A stretch of 39,642 bases of DNA from Deltaproteobacteria bacterium (GCA_019310535.1 JAFDED010000031.1:1-39642); one strand, 5' to 3'; numbered from the stretch's first letter, positions 26,142 to 34,381 are shown. Made by a program: numbers and translations. The notes: generated by a model not told the origin, from the sequence alone.

Positions 26142-27764
26142 CTATTGTGGTTTCTGACCCTGGGTTGCCTGAGGTCTCCCGGCATTCCGCCGGTAGCGTA
26201 AGAGACGGCCGGCAGTCTGCTGCGTGGTTTGCCCATTCTCAACAGCCACCTGTCCGTTGACAAGAATCCAGGAGATTCCTGTGGAATGCTGATGAGGCTC
26301 TGTGAACGTGGCTCTATCCTCCACTGTCATGGGATCGAATACCACCACGTCCGCCTTCATCCCGGGCCTCAAGATGCCCCTGTCCAGCAATCTGCAACGC
26401 GTCGCGGGCATGGATGTCATTTTTTGCACGGCCTGTTCCAGTCTGATACTTTTTTTCTCCCGCACGAACCGCGCCAGCACCCGTGGAAACGTGCCGTAGT
26501 TGCGAGGATGGGGATGGCCCGCCACGATGCTGCTGTCCGAGCCCACCATGACCGCGGGATGGCACAATACGCGCTGCAAGTCTTCCTCATCTCCTGCGAA
26601 CTTGATAATGCGCGTTGTCCCCTCGTCTGCAAGCAAGAGATCGAATGCGCACTGGAATGCGTCTGCATCGCGTTCGGCTGCGATTTCTTCCACCGTACGT
26701 CCCTGTATTGCGGGATCTCGCGATGTAGCAATCATGATACGGTTCCACCCGATCCCCTTCAGGCTGCCGGCCCAGCCGGGGACCCCCTCCAGCATTTCCT
26801 TCTGAATGCGCTGCCGCTGGGCGGCATCGCGAACTCGCTCCAGCGCGGCCGGCACACCTCCTTCCGCGGCCCAGGGAGGCAGCATGGCGTGCAACGGGCC
26901 GCTGCCCGCCACATAAGGGTACACATCAGCGGTGACATCGATCCCTTCATCACGGGCCCGGTCGATGCGCTGCAGGGTCTCCTTGGTGCTGCCCCACATG
27001 TGGCTGCCCATGGCCTTGTGGTGCGCTATATGCACCGGGACGCCCGCCTGGCGGCCGATTTCGATAGCCTCTTCCAGTGCCTCCATCAGAGTGTCGGACT
27101 CACCGCGGATGTGGCTGAAATAGACCCCGCAGTAAGGGATGAGCACCCTGGCCAGATCCACTAACTCGGGCGTCCGGGAGAAACTACCGGGTGGGTAGAT
27201 CAGACCGCTGGACATTCCAAGGGCACCCGCCTCCATGGCTTGAGTCAGGAGGGATTTCATTTTGTCCATCTCCTGCCGGGAGGGCTCCCCGGGGCGAAAA
27301 CCCATGGCTGCGATGCGAAGCGTGCCGTGGCCTGCCAGGGCCATCACGTTGGTGCGCGGGCGGGCCCGGCGCTCCACAGCGTCCATATACTGGTCGAAGC
27401 CGCGCCATTCCCACTGTTCAGTTGTCGCCATGAAGCTCACATATTTTTCAAGATCCACCCTGGTGGCATCGTCCAAGGGGGCCAGGGACATGCCGCAATT
27501 TCCCATAACTTCCGTGGTGATCCCCTGGCGCAGCTTGTAGTCCGGGGCGGGATCGTCAAAAAGGCAATAGTCTGTGTGGGTATGTGGATCGATAAACCCC
27601 GGGCAAACGCACCGGCCCCGGGCATCGATATGTAAAGCGGCATCAGCACCTGTGAGATGTCCCACGGATCGGATGGTGTCGCCCGAAACAGCCACGTCTC
27701 CGTAAAACCACGGTGAGCCTGTGCCGTCGATGATTCGTCCGTTCTGGATCAGCACATCATACAT
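26142..27764 (-). CDS. N-acyl-D-amino-acid deacylase (amidohydrolase family)
   Basis: The product is 540 residues from the ATG at 27764, which has AAGGA about 8 nt upstream; 21 extra in-frame residues to 27827 have no family similarity. The order fits D-aminoacylases: MYDVLIQNGRIIDGTG, CPGFIDPHTHTDY with metal ligands His61 and His63, TTEVMGNCGMSLAP with the Cys (Cys90) that replaces the usual carbamylated-lysine role, YFSHIRGE, HIAHHKAMG and VMVGSDSS (catalytic Asp region). These zinc enzymes release D-amino acids from N-acyl-D-amino acids. The C-terminus RNAGRPQATQGQKPQ is unusually polar. Placed after the peptide-type ABC genes, it probably acts on the imported material. No signal peptide, so cytoplasmic. 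Confidence 0.92.
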   Translation of the reverse strand: MYDVLIQNGRIIDGTGSPWFYGDVAVSGDTIRSVGHLTGADAALHIDARGRCVCPGFIDPHTHTDYCLFDDPAPDYKLRQGITTEVMGNCGMSLAPLDDATRVDLEKYVSFMATTEQWEWRGFDQYMDAVERRARPRTNVMALAGHGTLRIAAMGFRPGEPSRQEMDKMKSLLTQAMEAGALGMSSGLIYPPGSFSRTPELVDLARVLIPYCGVYFSHIRGESDTLMEALEEAIEIGRQAGVPVHIAHHKAMGSHMWGSTKETLQRIDRARDEGIDVTADVYPYVAGSGPLHAMLPPWAAEGGVPAALERVRDAAQRQRIQKEMLEGVPGWAGSLKGIGWNRIMIATSRDPAIQGRTVEEIAAERDADAFQCAFDLLLADEGTTRIIKFAGDEEDLQRVLCHPAVMVGSDSSIVAGHPHPRNYGTFPRVLARFVREKKSIRLEQAVQKMTSMPATRCRLLDRGILRPGMKADVVVFDPMTVEDRATFTEPHQHSTGISWILVNGQVAVENGQTTQQTAGRLLRYRRNAGRPQATQGQKPQ

Positions 27765-27829
27765 CGCGTGTTCCTTTCTGATAACCGTTAAAGCGCGAAG
27801 GGAAAACCAATACAGATTGTGCAGCAATG

Positions 27830-27857
27830 TAAGGGCGGGTTTTGAAGCCCGCCCTTA
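27830..27857 (-). promoter_or_regulatory. Stem-loop after the peptide-binding protein gene
   Basis: TAAGGGCGGG (27830-27839) pairs perfectly with CCCGCCCTTA (27848-27857) around an 8 nt loop. On the minus strand no T-run follows. It lies 63 bp after the binding-protein stop and 66 bp before the deacylase start, matching the receptor-then-hairpin pattern of both TAXI operons. Confidence 0.7.
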
Positions 27858-27919
27858 GTGAAAATGAGCATAGCGCCCGTCAAGATGAGTGGCGGTGCGT
27901 TCTTGCTTGATGCACGCGG

Positions 27920-29428
27920 TCATTTCTTCCAGCTTATGTACTCCAGCTCAATGATCTCGTTTTTCGGAGGGTGGTAATCCAGATTGTTGTTGATGCCGTT
28001 GACATTGAATTTGGCAAAGCCCGGGAGCCAGTATGCCTGGTCCACGATCCGGTGCTGGATCTTGGAATAGAGTTCTTTCCGCTTTTTTTGATCCACCGTA
28101 TTACGAGCCTCATCGAGCCATTGGTCGACCTGCGGGTCGAAGTTGTAGCAGTTTGGCTCCTTGGAATGAAACCACTGATACAGCACCGCGTCAGCGTCCC
28201 ATACGCCCGTGGTTCCCCAGTGAAACTGAGCGATGTCTTTGACCTTACCGGCCCTCCGCTTGCGTGTGAGCACAGACCGGTTGTCGCCGTACCAGTTGAT
28301 CTTGGTCTTTATGCCGACCTTTGCCAGATAGCCTGCAAAAGCTTCCAGCTCCTGCCGATCATAGTAAGCTGAAACTTCAGCCGTGAAACCATCGGGGTAG
28401 CCGGCCTCGGCCAGGAGCTTCTTTGCTTTTTCCGGGTTGTATTCGTAGCATTTTACCGTGGGATCGTATCCGAAGAACATGGGGACGACCCCGGTACATG
28501 ATCTCTGGCCCATGCCATGGCGGAGCTTTTTAATAATGACGTCCATGTCCACCGCATGATTCACCGCCCGCCGGACGCGGACATCCTGGAATGGGCCCTT
28601 CGCAGCCCGTCCGCTGCCGTCGAACTGGTAGAAGAAAATCCGGTCATAGGGAACGCCCTCGACGTGGGCCACGCCCGATGCATCGATCACCTCTTTCTGG
28701 TCCGGCGGCAGGTCGGTGACGATGTGGGTCTTCCCGGTGATCAGGTCAGCAACCTGGACAGCGATCTCCGGCACGATCTTGAACGTGACGTGCTTGATGC
28801 TGGGTTTTTTGCCCCAGTAATCCGGGTTGGCCTCCAGCACCACTTTTTCCCCTTTTTTCCATTCCTTGAACACGTAAGGGCCGGTCCCCATGGGGTTCTC
28901 GGCGATATATGTCTCGTCGTGCTCCTTCATCCATTTTCCGCTTATGATGATGGTATATGCAAGCCGATCCAGGACCAGAGGGTAGGGACCATGGGTAATG
29001 AGGCGGATAGTGTAATCGTCGATGATCTTAGTCTCTTTCAACCAACTCATGTATCCGGCAACAGGTGATTTGTAATCAGGGTCTACGATGAGATCGTAGC
29101 TAAACTTCACGTCACGCGCTGTAAACGGATAGCCGTTGTGGAACTTGACGCCTTTGCGGAGCTTGAATTCCCATGTGGTGTCGTCGATGACCTTCCACGA
29201 TTCGGCAAGCGCGGGGGAAATCTTCCAATCTTTCGGATTGCGAAAAACGAGCGCATCGAAAATGTTTCTCTGAATCACAGTGGCGTTGGTGATGGTGTGC
29301 TTGTAAGGAGCCAGAGTCGATGGCGTGTTGGTGAAGCCGATGACTAGAGAGTCACCGGCCGACCACGCCGGGCTGGTTGTAAACAGCGCAAGAATAATAA
29401 TGAAAAGAGCTGCAAAAGACCTTTTCAT
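27920..29428 (-). CDS. Dipeptide/oligopeptide-type ABC transporter substrate-binding protein (SBP_bac_5)
   Basis: The product is 502 residues from the ATG at 29428, which follows a perfect AAGGAGGTG. The signal peptide is MKRSFAALFIIILALFTT, cleaved near AWSAG. Family-5 blocks include DALVFRNPKDWKISPALAES, WEFKLRKGVKFHNGYPFTAR, DVKFSYDL, NPMGTGPYVFKEWKKGEKVV and VRRAVNHAVDMDVIIKKLRH. Such proteins deliver peptides or other bulky ligands to DppBC-type permeases, here encoded just upstream. The 5' leader exists in two tandem imperfect copies (29426-29601). Confidence 0.95.
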   Translation of the reverse strand: MKRSFAALFIIILALFTTSPAWSAGDSLVIGFTNTPSTLAPYKHTITNATVIQRNIFDALVFRNPKDWKISPALAESWKVIDDTTWEFKLRKGVKFHNGYPFTARDVKFSYDLIVDPDYKSPVAGYMSWLKETKIIDDYTIRLITHGPYPLVLDRLAYTIIISGKWMKEHDETYIAENPMGTGPYVFKEWKKGEKVVLEANPDYWGKKPSIKHVTFKIVPEIAVQVADLITGKTHIVTDLPPDQKEVIDASGVAHVEGVPYDRIFFYQFDGSGRAAKGPFQDVRVRRAVNHAVDMDVIIKKLRHGMGQRSCTGVVPMFFGYDPTVKCYEYNPEKAKKLLAEAGYPDGFTAEVSAYYDRQELEAFAGYLAKVGIKTKINWYGDNRSVLTRKRRAGKVKDIAQFHWGTTGVWDADAVLYQWFHSKEPNCYNFDPQVDQWLDEARNTVDQKKRKELYSKIQHRIVDQAYWLPGFAKFNVNGINNNLDYHPPKNEIIELEYISWKK

Positions 29429-29601
29429 GCGGCACCTCCTTGATTGACAAAGCACTGTTGGATTAAATGCAAAGGATGAAATAAAAGATCCCTCTCCATG
29501 TATTATTTAGTATTTCATTAACCACCTCCTTTATTATCAAGGCCATGTTGGACTGAGTGGAAAGGATGGGGATAAAATATCCTCCTCCATGTATCATTCT
29601 A
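29426..29601 (-). repeat. Tandem 90 bp-period duplication of the binding-protein gene leader
   Basis: Unit A (29433-29511) directly precedes the binding-protein gene; unit B (29523-29601) repeats it at a period of exactly 90 bp, about three quarters identical. Both start, on the minus strand, at a CATGGAGxxGG block and end in AAGGAGGTG plus an ATG AAA. In unit B the reading is ATG AAA TAC TAA (29518-29507), a three-codon frame with good Shine-Dalgarno. It may be a remnant of a lost paralogous gene or a leader peptide. Confidence 0.7.
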
Positions 29602-29604
29602 CCG

Positions 29605-30516
29605 TCATCCTTCTTGGTGAGGGTCAAGAAAATCGCGCATCCCATCGCCCAGGAGGTTGATCCCCAGAGCGGTCAGAAATATGGCGAAACCGGGGAATGC
29701 CGCCAGCCACCATCTAAAGAGCATATAGGCCCTCCCGTCGCTCAGCATGCCGCCCCATGAGGGTATGGGCGGCGGGATGCCGAGACCCAGGAAGCTCAGG
29801 AAAGACTCCCGGAGAATGGCCCGGGCGGTCTCCACAGTGGCCACCACCAAGATGGAACTGAAGAGGTTGGGGAAGATATGGCTCATGACGATCCGAAGCC
29901 CGGAACATCCGGTCGCCCTGGCGGATGTGACAAAGTCAATCCCTCTGAGCTGCATTACCTCTGCGCGCACCAGGCGAGTATAAATAGGCCATGAGGTTAT
30001 ACCCAGGCAAATGAAGATGTTCTGAAAGCTGGCCCCCATGACGGCCACCACCACCATGGCCAGCAAGATAAAGGGGAACGCCATCATTACATTGACGGCA
30101 AAGGAAATGATGGTGTCCGCCCTCCCACCCTTGTATCCACTGATGATCCCCAGCGTGACGCCGATGGACGTGGCAATCAGAACCGCTAAAAACCCAACTG
30201 AGAGGGAGACGCGAGAACCGTAAATAATGCGACTGAGGATGTCGCGCCCCACGTGGTCCGTCCCCAGCAGATTCGCTGTTGTCCCCTTGGGCATCCAGAA
30301 GGGTGGCTGGAAGCGATTCATGATATTCTGCTCGTAGGGGTCATAGGGAGCTATCCTGGGTGCGAATACAGCAATGAACATCATGGTGAGCACGATCAGC
30401 AACCCCAGGATGCCCACCCTCAGCCGCCAAATGCGGCGGAGTATTTTGCGCCGGGTCCACCGGATCTGTGCTGCTTCTATGGTATACACAGAGACGTGCT
30501 CGGAAACGTTTTCCAT
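29605..30516 (-). CDS. Dipeptide-type ABC transporter permease (DppC family)
   Basis: The product is 303 residues. An N-terminal cytoplasmic stretch and first helix (about 30-52) are followed by the DppC/OppC linker LLGTDHVGRDILSRIIYGSR, then the BPD_transp_1 domain with five further helices. The EAA loop reads FVTSARATGCSGLRIVMSHI, matching EAARxxGxSxxRIxxRHxLP apart from the final ILP becoming IFP. GIPPPIPSWGGMLSDGRAYM and the C-terminal NLLGDGMRDFLDP are typical. It pairs with the DppB-type permease encoded 119 bp upstream. No strong ribosome binding site is visible before the ATG. Confidence 0.95.
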   Translation of the reverse strand: MENVSEHVSVYTIEAAQIRWTRRKILRRIWRLRVGILGLLIVLTMMFIAVFAPRIAPYDPYEQNIMNRFQPPFWMPKGTTANLLGTDHVGRDILSRIIYGSRVSLSVGFLAVLIATSIGVTLGIISGYKGGRADTIISFAVNVMMAFPFILLAMVVVAVMGASFQNIFICLGITSWPIYTRLVRAEVMQLRGIDFVTSARATGCSGLRIVMSHIFPNLFSSILVVATVETARAILRESFLSFLGLGIPPPIPSWGGMLSDGRAYMLFRWWLAAFPGFAIFLTALGINLLGDGMRDFLDPHQEG

Positions 30517-30635
30517 GGGTTTATAAATGCCTCACACGAGATACGCGTTCATGTTACGGGCGGGGAGTTGTCGGCGAAGGTGCGAGTGTTGTTCTGCCAG
30601 GCAACGTGCAACTCGTAACACGCAGCGAACAACTG

Positions 30636-31556
30636 TCATCCAAATTTGATTCTCGGGTCCAGGAAGGCGGTGATCACATCGGCCAGTAAATTGACCATGA
30701 CAATCATGAAAGCAAGGATAATAACCGCCGCCTGCACTACGGGAATGTCCCCGGTCTTTATGGCCTGCACGGCCAGCCGGCCCACCCCAGGCCATCCGAA
30801 AACCGTCTCCGTAACCACTGCGCCTCCCATCAACGCGCCGAACTGCATTCCTATGATGACTACCACAGGAATGGCGGCATTGCGAAAGGCGTGCCTGACC
30901 AGGACCACGCTCTCTTTCAAGCCTTTTGCACGGGCTGTGCGAATGTAATCCTGGTTCAGGACTTCCAGCATTCTGGACCGCGTCAAGCGCATGGACATGG
31001 GTGCGAGATAACCACCCAGAGTAATGGCTGGCAGTATAAGGCTGATCCAGCCTTCTCTTCCTGATGTCGGCAGAAGCCTCAACCACACCCCAAAAATAAT
31101 GATGAGCATGATCCCCAGCCAGAACAGCGGCATGGCCTGTCCGAGCACCGCCAGTAACGTTGCGAAATTGTCCGTGAGCGAATGCCTCCGGATAGCCGCG
31201 ATGATGCCCAGGGGGACGGAGATCATAATGGTGACCAAAAGCCCGCCGATGGCCAGTTCGATGGTTGCCGGGAAACGTTCGAGAAGAAGGGATGATGCTG
31301 ATTTGTCAATCACAAAAGAGTTGCCGAAATCTCCGTGGAACACCAGCCTCCCCAACCAGCGAAAGTATTGAATCGCGATGGGGTCGTTCAGGCCCATTTT
31401 TTCCTTGAACGCTTCAACCTCCTGGATCGTGGCTTCGGGGGGGAGCAGCATAAGTGCAGGGTCCGTAGCAAGGAACAACAGGAAAAATGTTACAAGAGAG
31501 ATAGCCAGACAAATCAGCACCGATTGAAGCGATCGGCGTATTATATAATTTAGCAT
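30636..31556 (-). CDS. Dipeptide-type ABC transporter permease (DppB family)
   Basis: The 306-residue product begins MLNYIIRRSLQSVLICLAIS, the usual DppB N-terminus, and has six hydrophobic segments. Family features are LGLNDPIAIQYFRWLGRLV-like GLNDPIAxQYxxWLG, the EAA loop YIRTARAKGLKESVVLVRHA followed by FRNAAIPVVVIIG, and TETVFGWPGVGRLAVQAIKT. First gene of the minus-strand import set. The ATG lies within a 7 bp palindrome and lacks a clear Shine-Dalgarno sequence. The two ATPases (DppD/DppF) that such importers need are not in this window. Confidence 0.95.
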   Translation of the reverse strand: MLNYIIRRSLQSVLICLAISLVTFFLLFLATDPALMLLPPEATIQEVEAFKEKMGLNDPIAIQYFRWLGRLVFHGDFGNSFVIDKSASSLLLERFPATIELAIGGLLVTIMISVPLGIIAAIRRHSLTDNFATLLAVLGQAMPLFWLGIMLIIIFGVWLRLLPTSGREGWISLILPAITLGGYLAPMSMRLTRSRMLEVLNQDYIRTARAKGLKESVVLVRHAFRNAAIPVVVIIGMQFGALMGGAVVTETVFGWPGVGRLAVQAIKTGDIPVVQAAVIILAFMIVMVNLLADVITAFLDPRIKFG

Positions 31557-31567
31557 TGGTGCTAAAT
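31548..31567 (-). promoter_or_regulatory. Palindrome over the start codon of the DppB-type gene
   Basis: ATTTAGC (31548-31554), a 6 bp spacer and GCTAAAT (31561-31567) form a perfect inverted repeat. The start codon (31556-31554) lies partly in the stem. It could be a small operator or a translation-limiting hairpin. Confidence 0.4.
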
Positions 31568-32006
31568 CTCTAAAGAGTAAGAGCGCCGCTGTCGCACGGC
31601 GTTATGTTATATATATGCACAAATACGACGAAAGATTAAGATATACAGAAGCATTTCATGAAAGTCAAGCCATTTTTATGGAAGTATTATCCAAGCTTTA
31701 GCGCTGATCTTTGTATGAAAGAACAACTTCATCCCATCATCAAAACATCCGTTAATTTCTTAAAAATACGGGTGAACATGGAAGCAGCAATCTCCATTGC
31801 ATAATAAAAGCGTGAACGTAATTCTCTGTAAAGGTTCTCCTGCCAGACCTGGTCTGTTGCAAAAGAAAAGTAATCACGCCGCGGGGATTTCTTTTTTGAA
31901 ATGTTTCTGATACATTTAACATAACGCAGTCGAGGTGTGGCATTTTTTTGTATTTGAACCGACCGCAACCGGAGACTGAGGGCGGGTGGAAGAGGAGGAC
32001 TCGTCT
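31568..32006. promoter_or_regulatory. Divergent intergenic region of the amino-acid salvage gene sets
   Basis: About 440 bp separate the divergent dppB-type and racemase genes. It must contain both promoters. It holds a small hairpin CGCCG/CGGCG near 31583-31600, a TATATATA stretch and AT-rich sequence. A minus-strand open frame (31729-31968, 79 codons) has no family resemblance. No regulator gene is present. Confidence 0.4.
31992..31998 (+). promoter_or_regulatory. Ribosome binding site deciding the racemase start
   Basis: GAGGAGG lies 8 nt before the ATG at 32007. It lies inside the extra sequence that would be coding if the upstream GTG at 31986 were used, so 32007 is the start. Confidence 0.7.
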
Positions 32007-32708
32007 ATGGCGGAAAAAGTTATCGGAATTCTGGGCGGCATGGGGCCTGAAGCAGCGGTGGACATCTTCCATCGCATAGTGAAATCCACCCCGGCCAGGA
32101 AGGATCAAGAGCACCTCAGAATCCTCATCGACAACAATCCCAAAGTTCCCGATCGGCAAGAGGCAATTCTGAAGGGAGGTCCCAGCTCCGCGCCGGAAAT
32201 GATCAAAATGGCCAGGGGATTGGAGCGGCAGGGTGCGGAGTTGCTCATCATTGCATGCAACACGGCTCATTATTACCTTTCGGAAGTCCGCGCAAGCGTG
32301 CAGGTGCCCGTATTGAGCATCATCGAAGAGACGCTGGATGCTGTTCGACGGCAGGTGCCCGGTATCCGGGCGGTGGGAATCCTCATGAGCGCGGGGCTGG
32401 CCCGGGTTGGCATTTACCAGGAAGCCTTTCGAAACGCTGATATTGAGCCCCTGGTGCCCCAGGGACCCGATTTGGAAGAAGTTCAGCGCATCATTTATCG
32501 AGTGAAAGAAGGAAGCCACGGAGATGGAGAGTTGACGGCCCTGCGGGCGGTAATGGCCTCGCTGATGCGTCGGGGTGCCCAGGCCATGGCTCTGGGGTGC
32601 ACTGAACTGCCCGTGCTTTGCAAAGGTCACACGTTCGATGTTCCCGTGATAGACGGCAACCAGGTGCTGGCCGAGGCTGCCGTACGAGAGGCCGGAAAGG
32701 CCGATTAA
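32007..32708 (+). CDS. Aspartate/glutamate racemase
   Basis: The product is 233 residues, normal for the PLP-independent Asp/Glu racemase family. It begins MAEKVIGILGGMGPEAAVDI, the classic aspartate racemase opening. Both catalytic cysteines are present: LIIACNTAHYY (Cys84) and MALGCTELP (Cys198). Other conserved blocks are IDNNPKVPDR, VPVLSIIEETLDAV and VIDGNQVLAEAAV. It interconverts L- and D-aspartate or glutamate in the cytoplasm. First gene of the plus-strand set, 34 bp before the selenoprotein gene. A long antisense frame over this gene is a shadow. Confidence 0.93.
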   Translation: MAEKVIGILGGMGPEAAVDIFHRIVKSTPARKDQEHLRILIDNNPKVPDRQEAILKGGPSSAPEMIKMARGLERQGAELLIIACNTAHYYLSEVRASVQVPVLSIIEETLDAVRRQVPGIRAVGILMSAGLARVGIYQEAFRNADIEPLVPQGPDLEEVQRIIYRVKEGSHGDGELTALRAVMASLMRRGAQAMALGCTELPVLCKGHTFDVPVIDGNQVLAEAAVREAGKAD

Positions 32709-32742
32709 TGAAACTCGCTGTCCTGAAAGGAGTAGTACTGTC

Positions 32743-33225
32743 ATGGAGATACTCGGTTTGTCACCGGAGAAAGACACGACCCCGGGAAATAAGGCCCGGT
32801 GCCGCTATTTGGCTGGATTCTCTTGAGCGGAGGCGATGATCCTGGGTCTGCGGGATCATGGACTCATACACTGCACGGATGATTTGCTCCGCGCCGCCAC
32901 AGGATTTGCAGGCGGAATCGGGAGAAGCTATCAGGGCTTATGCGGTGCATTGAGCGCCGGTGTCATGGCGTTGGGATGTCTCTACGGAAGGGCTGTCTTC
33001 CTGGTGGAAACCTCCCCCTGTGCCAAACGGGTCAAGCGGTTGATGGAGCGTTTCAATGAAACGCGGCGCAGTAATATATGCAAGGATCTTACCGCAGAGT
33101 TCGGCCCCCCGGATTCCGAGGCATTTAAAAGCAAAGAAAGGAAGACGCTTTGCGCGGATATCGTCCGGGATACGGGTAACATGGTTGCCGAGGTGGCGCT
33201 CTGGAAGATTCCCACGGATAAGTGA
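32743..33225 (+). CDS. C_GCAxxG_C_C family selenoprotein (Sec28 encoded by TGA)
   Basis: With the TGA at 32824-32826 read as selenocysteine, the gene encodes 160 residues from ATG 32743 (AAAGGAG 10 nt upstream). GFS-U-AEAMILG aligns with the first conserved Cys of the family (GxNCAQAVL). The others follow in order: the CGALSAG motif (Cys67), SNICKDLTAEFG (Cys113) and KTLCADIVRDTG (Cys137). The RAATGFAGGIGRS block before CGALSAG is also typical. Further Cys are 20, 44, 79 and 93. A SECIS-like hairpin follows the TGA. The family is a putative redox-active group, some members known as selenoproteins and often near transporter genes. A gene caller would start at 32836 and lose the first 31 residues. 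Redox partner unknown. Confidence 0.85.
32824..32859 (+). promoter_or_regulatory. UGA Sec codon and bacterial SECIS element
   Basis: The UGA (32824-32826) is followed by stem ATGATCC (32836-32842) and GGATCAT (32853-32859), closed by a U-G pair (32843 with 32852), with apical loop GGGUCUGC (32844-32851). The loop begins 17 nt after the UGA. Bacterial SECIS elements, such as that of E. coli fdhF, have a GGUCU-containing apical loop on a short stem at this distance, recognised by SelB. Confidence 0.8.
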
Positions 33226-33288
33226 ACCCGGTTCGTTTTAGTATGGTGTATTGAACCTGGTGTTCATGGGTTGCGCAGTGAGAAGAGA

Positions 33289-34176
33289 ATGGGAAAAGAA
33301 CATTTCGCCGGAATTTTTCCTTACCTGGTTACGCCCCTGGATGATGAGGGACGCCTGAAAGAAGAAGTGCTTGCCGGTCTGGTAGATCATCTCATCCGCA
33401 AGGGGGTACATGGTTTCACGCCTCTGGGCAGCACGGGTGAAGGGGCATACCTTGACTGGCCGACCAAAAAGCGCGCAGTGGAGTTGGTGGTGGAGGCCGC
33501 GGGCGGCCGCGTACCTGTCATTGCCGGTGTAAACAACCTGACAACCGTCGGGGCTGTCCGCGAGGCTGTGGAAACGGAGCGTCTCGGAGTAGACGGCATA
33601 CTCGTGGTTCTGCCCACCTACTTCCCGGTAAGCGACCGGCAGGTCATTTCGCACTTTCGAACTGTCGCGCGTGCGGTTTCCTGCCCGGTTGTTTTATATA
33701 CCAACCCAACGTTCGCCATGTGGGACTTTACCATTCCCGCCTTGAAACAGCTTGCTGAGGAACCTAATATCTGCTATCTAAAGGATGCATCGGGCAATAT
33801 CGGAAAGCTTATGTCCATTGTCACCGCCCTGTCGGACCGCATCAAAATCTTCAGCGCTTCCGCCCACGTGCCGACGTTCGTGTTCATGCTGGGCGGCGTG
33901 GGGTGGATGGCGGGGCCTGCGTGCTTGATTCCCGAGCAAAGCGTTGCGCTTTACGAACTGGCACGGCAGAAAAAATGGGAAGAAGCCCTGGAGTTACAAA
34001 AAACCTTGTGGCCCCTGAATGTCGCGTTCCAGAAGTATTCACTTGCAGCATGTGTAAAGGCCGGGCTCGAAATGCAAGGGTTTCCCGTTGGTTCCCCCCT
34101 GCCGCCCCAAAAGCAGCTGGATGGGGAGGGGAGGGAGGCTGTGAGGAAAATACTCCGGAACATCGGGGCTCTCTAG
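33289..34176 (+). CDS. DapA/NAL-family aldolase (dihydrodipicolinate synthase-like)
   Basis: The product is 295 residues, a (beta/alpha)8 barrel. Visible family features are FPYLVTPLDDEGRLKEEVLA, GFTPLGSTGEGAYLDWPTKK (substrate-binding GSTGE), VLYTNPTFAM with Tyr137 and YLKDASGNIGKL with the Schiff-base Lys165. The family includes dihydrodipicolinate synthase, N-acetylneuraminate lyase and pyrroline-4-hydroxy-2-carboxylate deaminase. True DapA has a YNxPxR motif; YTNPTFAMW here departs from it, so a catabolic lyase or dehydratase is more likely. A TTG at 33271 is in frame, but the ATG fits family length. It lies 63 bp after the selenoprotein gene. Confidence 0.88.
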   Translation: MGKEHFAGIFPYLVTPLDDEGRLKEEVLAGLVDHLIRKGVHGFTPLGSTGEGAYLDWPTKKRAVELVVEAAGGRVPVIAGVNNLTTVGAVREAVETERLGVDGILVVLPTYFPVSDRQVISHFRTVARAVSCPVVLYTNPTFAMWDFTIPALKQLAEEPNICYLKDASGNIGKLMSIVTALSDRIKIFSASAHVPTFVFMLGGVGWMAGPACLIPEQSVALYELARQKKWEEALELQKTLWPLNVAFQKYSLAACVKAGLEMQGFPVGSPLPPQKQLDGEGREAVRKILRNIGAL

Positions 34177-34207
34177 ATGTCCCGACCTGAGCGATAAAAT
34201 TGATTGC

Positions 34208-34296
34208 CGCCCCGCTTTGAACTATCCCATACACATTGGGTTCACACTTCAGATGTGTCATTTGCACGGGCATTTGCATGACTCCATTGCGGGGCG
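34208..34296 (+). promoter_or_regulatory. Structured leader before the cyclodeaminase-like gene
   Basis: An outer stem CGCCCCGC (34208-34215) pairs with GCGGGGCG (34289-34296). Inside, ACACAT (34231-34236) pairs with ATGTGT (34253-34258), followed by a direct repeat CATTTGCA-cggg-CATTTGCA (34259-34278). It could be a cis-acting RNA or a regulator-binding site. I do not recognise a known riboswitch class. Confidence 0.4.
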
Positions 34297-34381
34297 GGCG
34301 ACCTTTCGGAGGCAGGGTTTCCCGTGAATGAACGATAAGTTTATTGCTCGATCAATACCGAATAGAGTATGGGGGTTAGAT

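Noticed and set aside
31729..31968. Minus-strand 79-codon frame in the divergent intergenic region
   Set aside because: No family resemblance and no ribosome binding site. It occupies the region that must contain both promoters.
31752..32777. Minus-strand open frame of 341 codons
   Set aside because: It lies antisense to the Asp/Glu racemase gene, which has intact catalytic motifs and a ribosome binding site; this frame has no recognisable domain.
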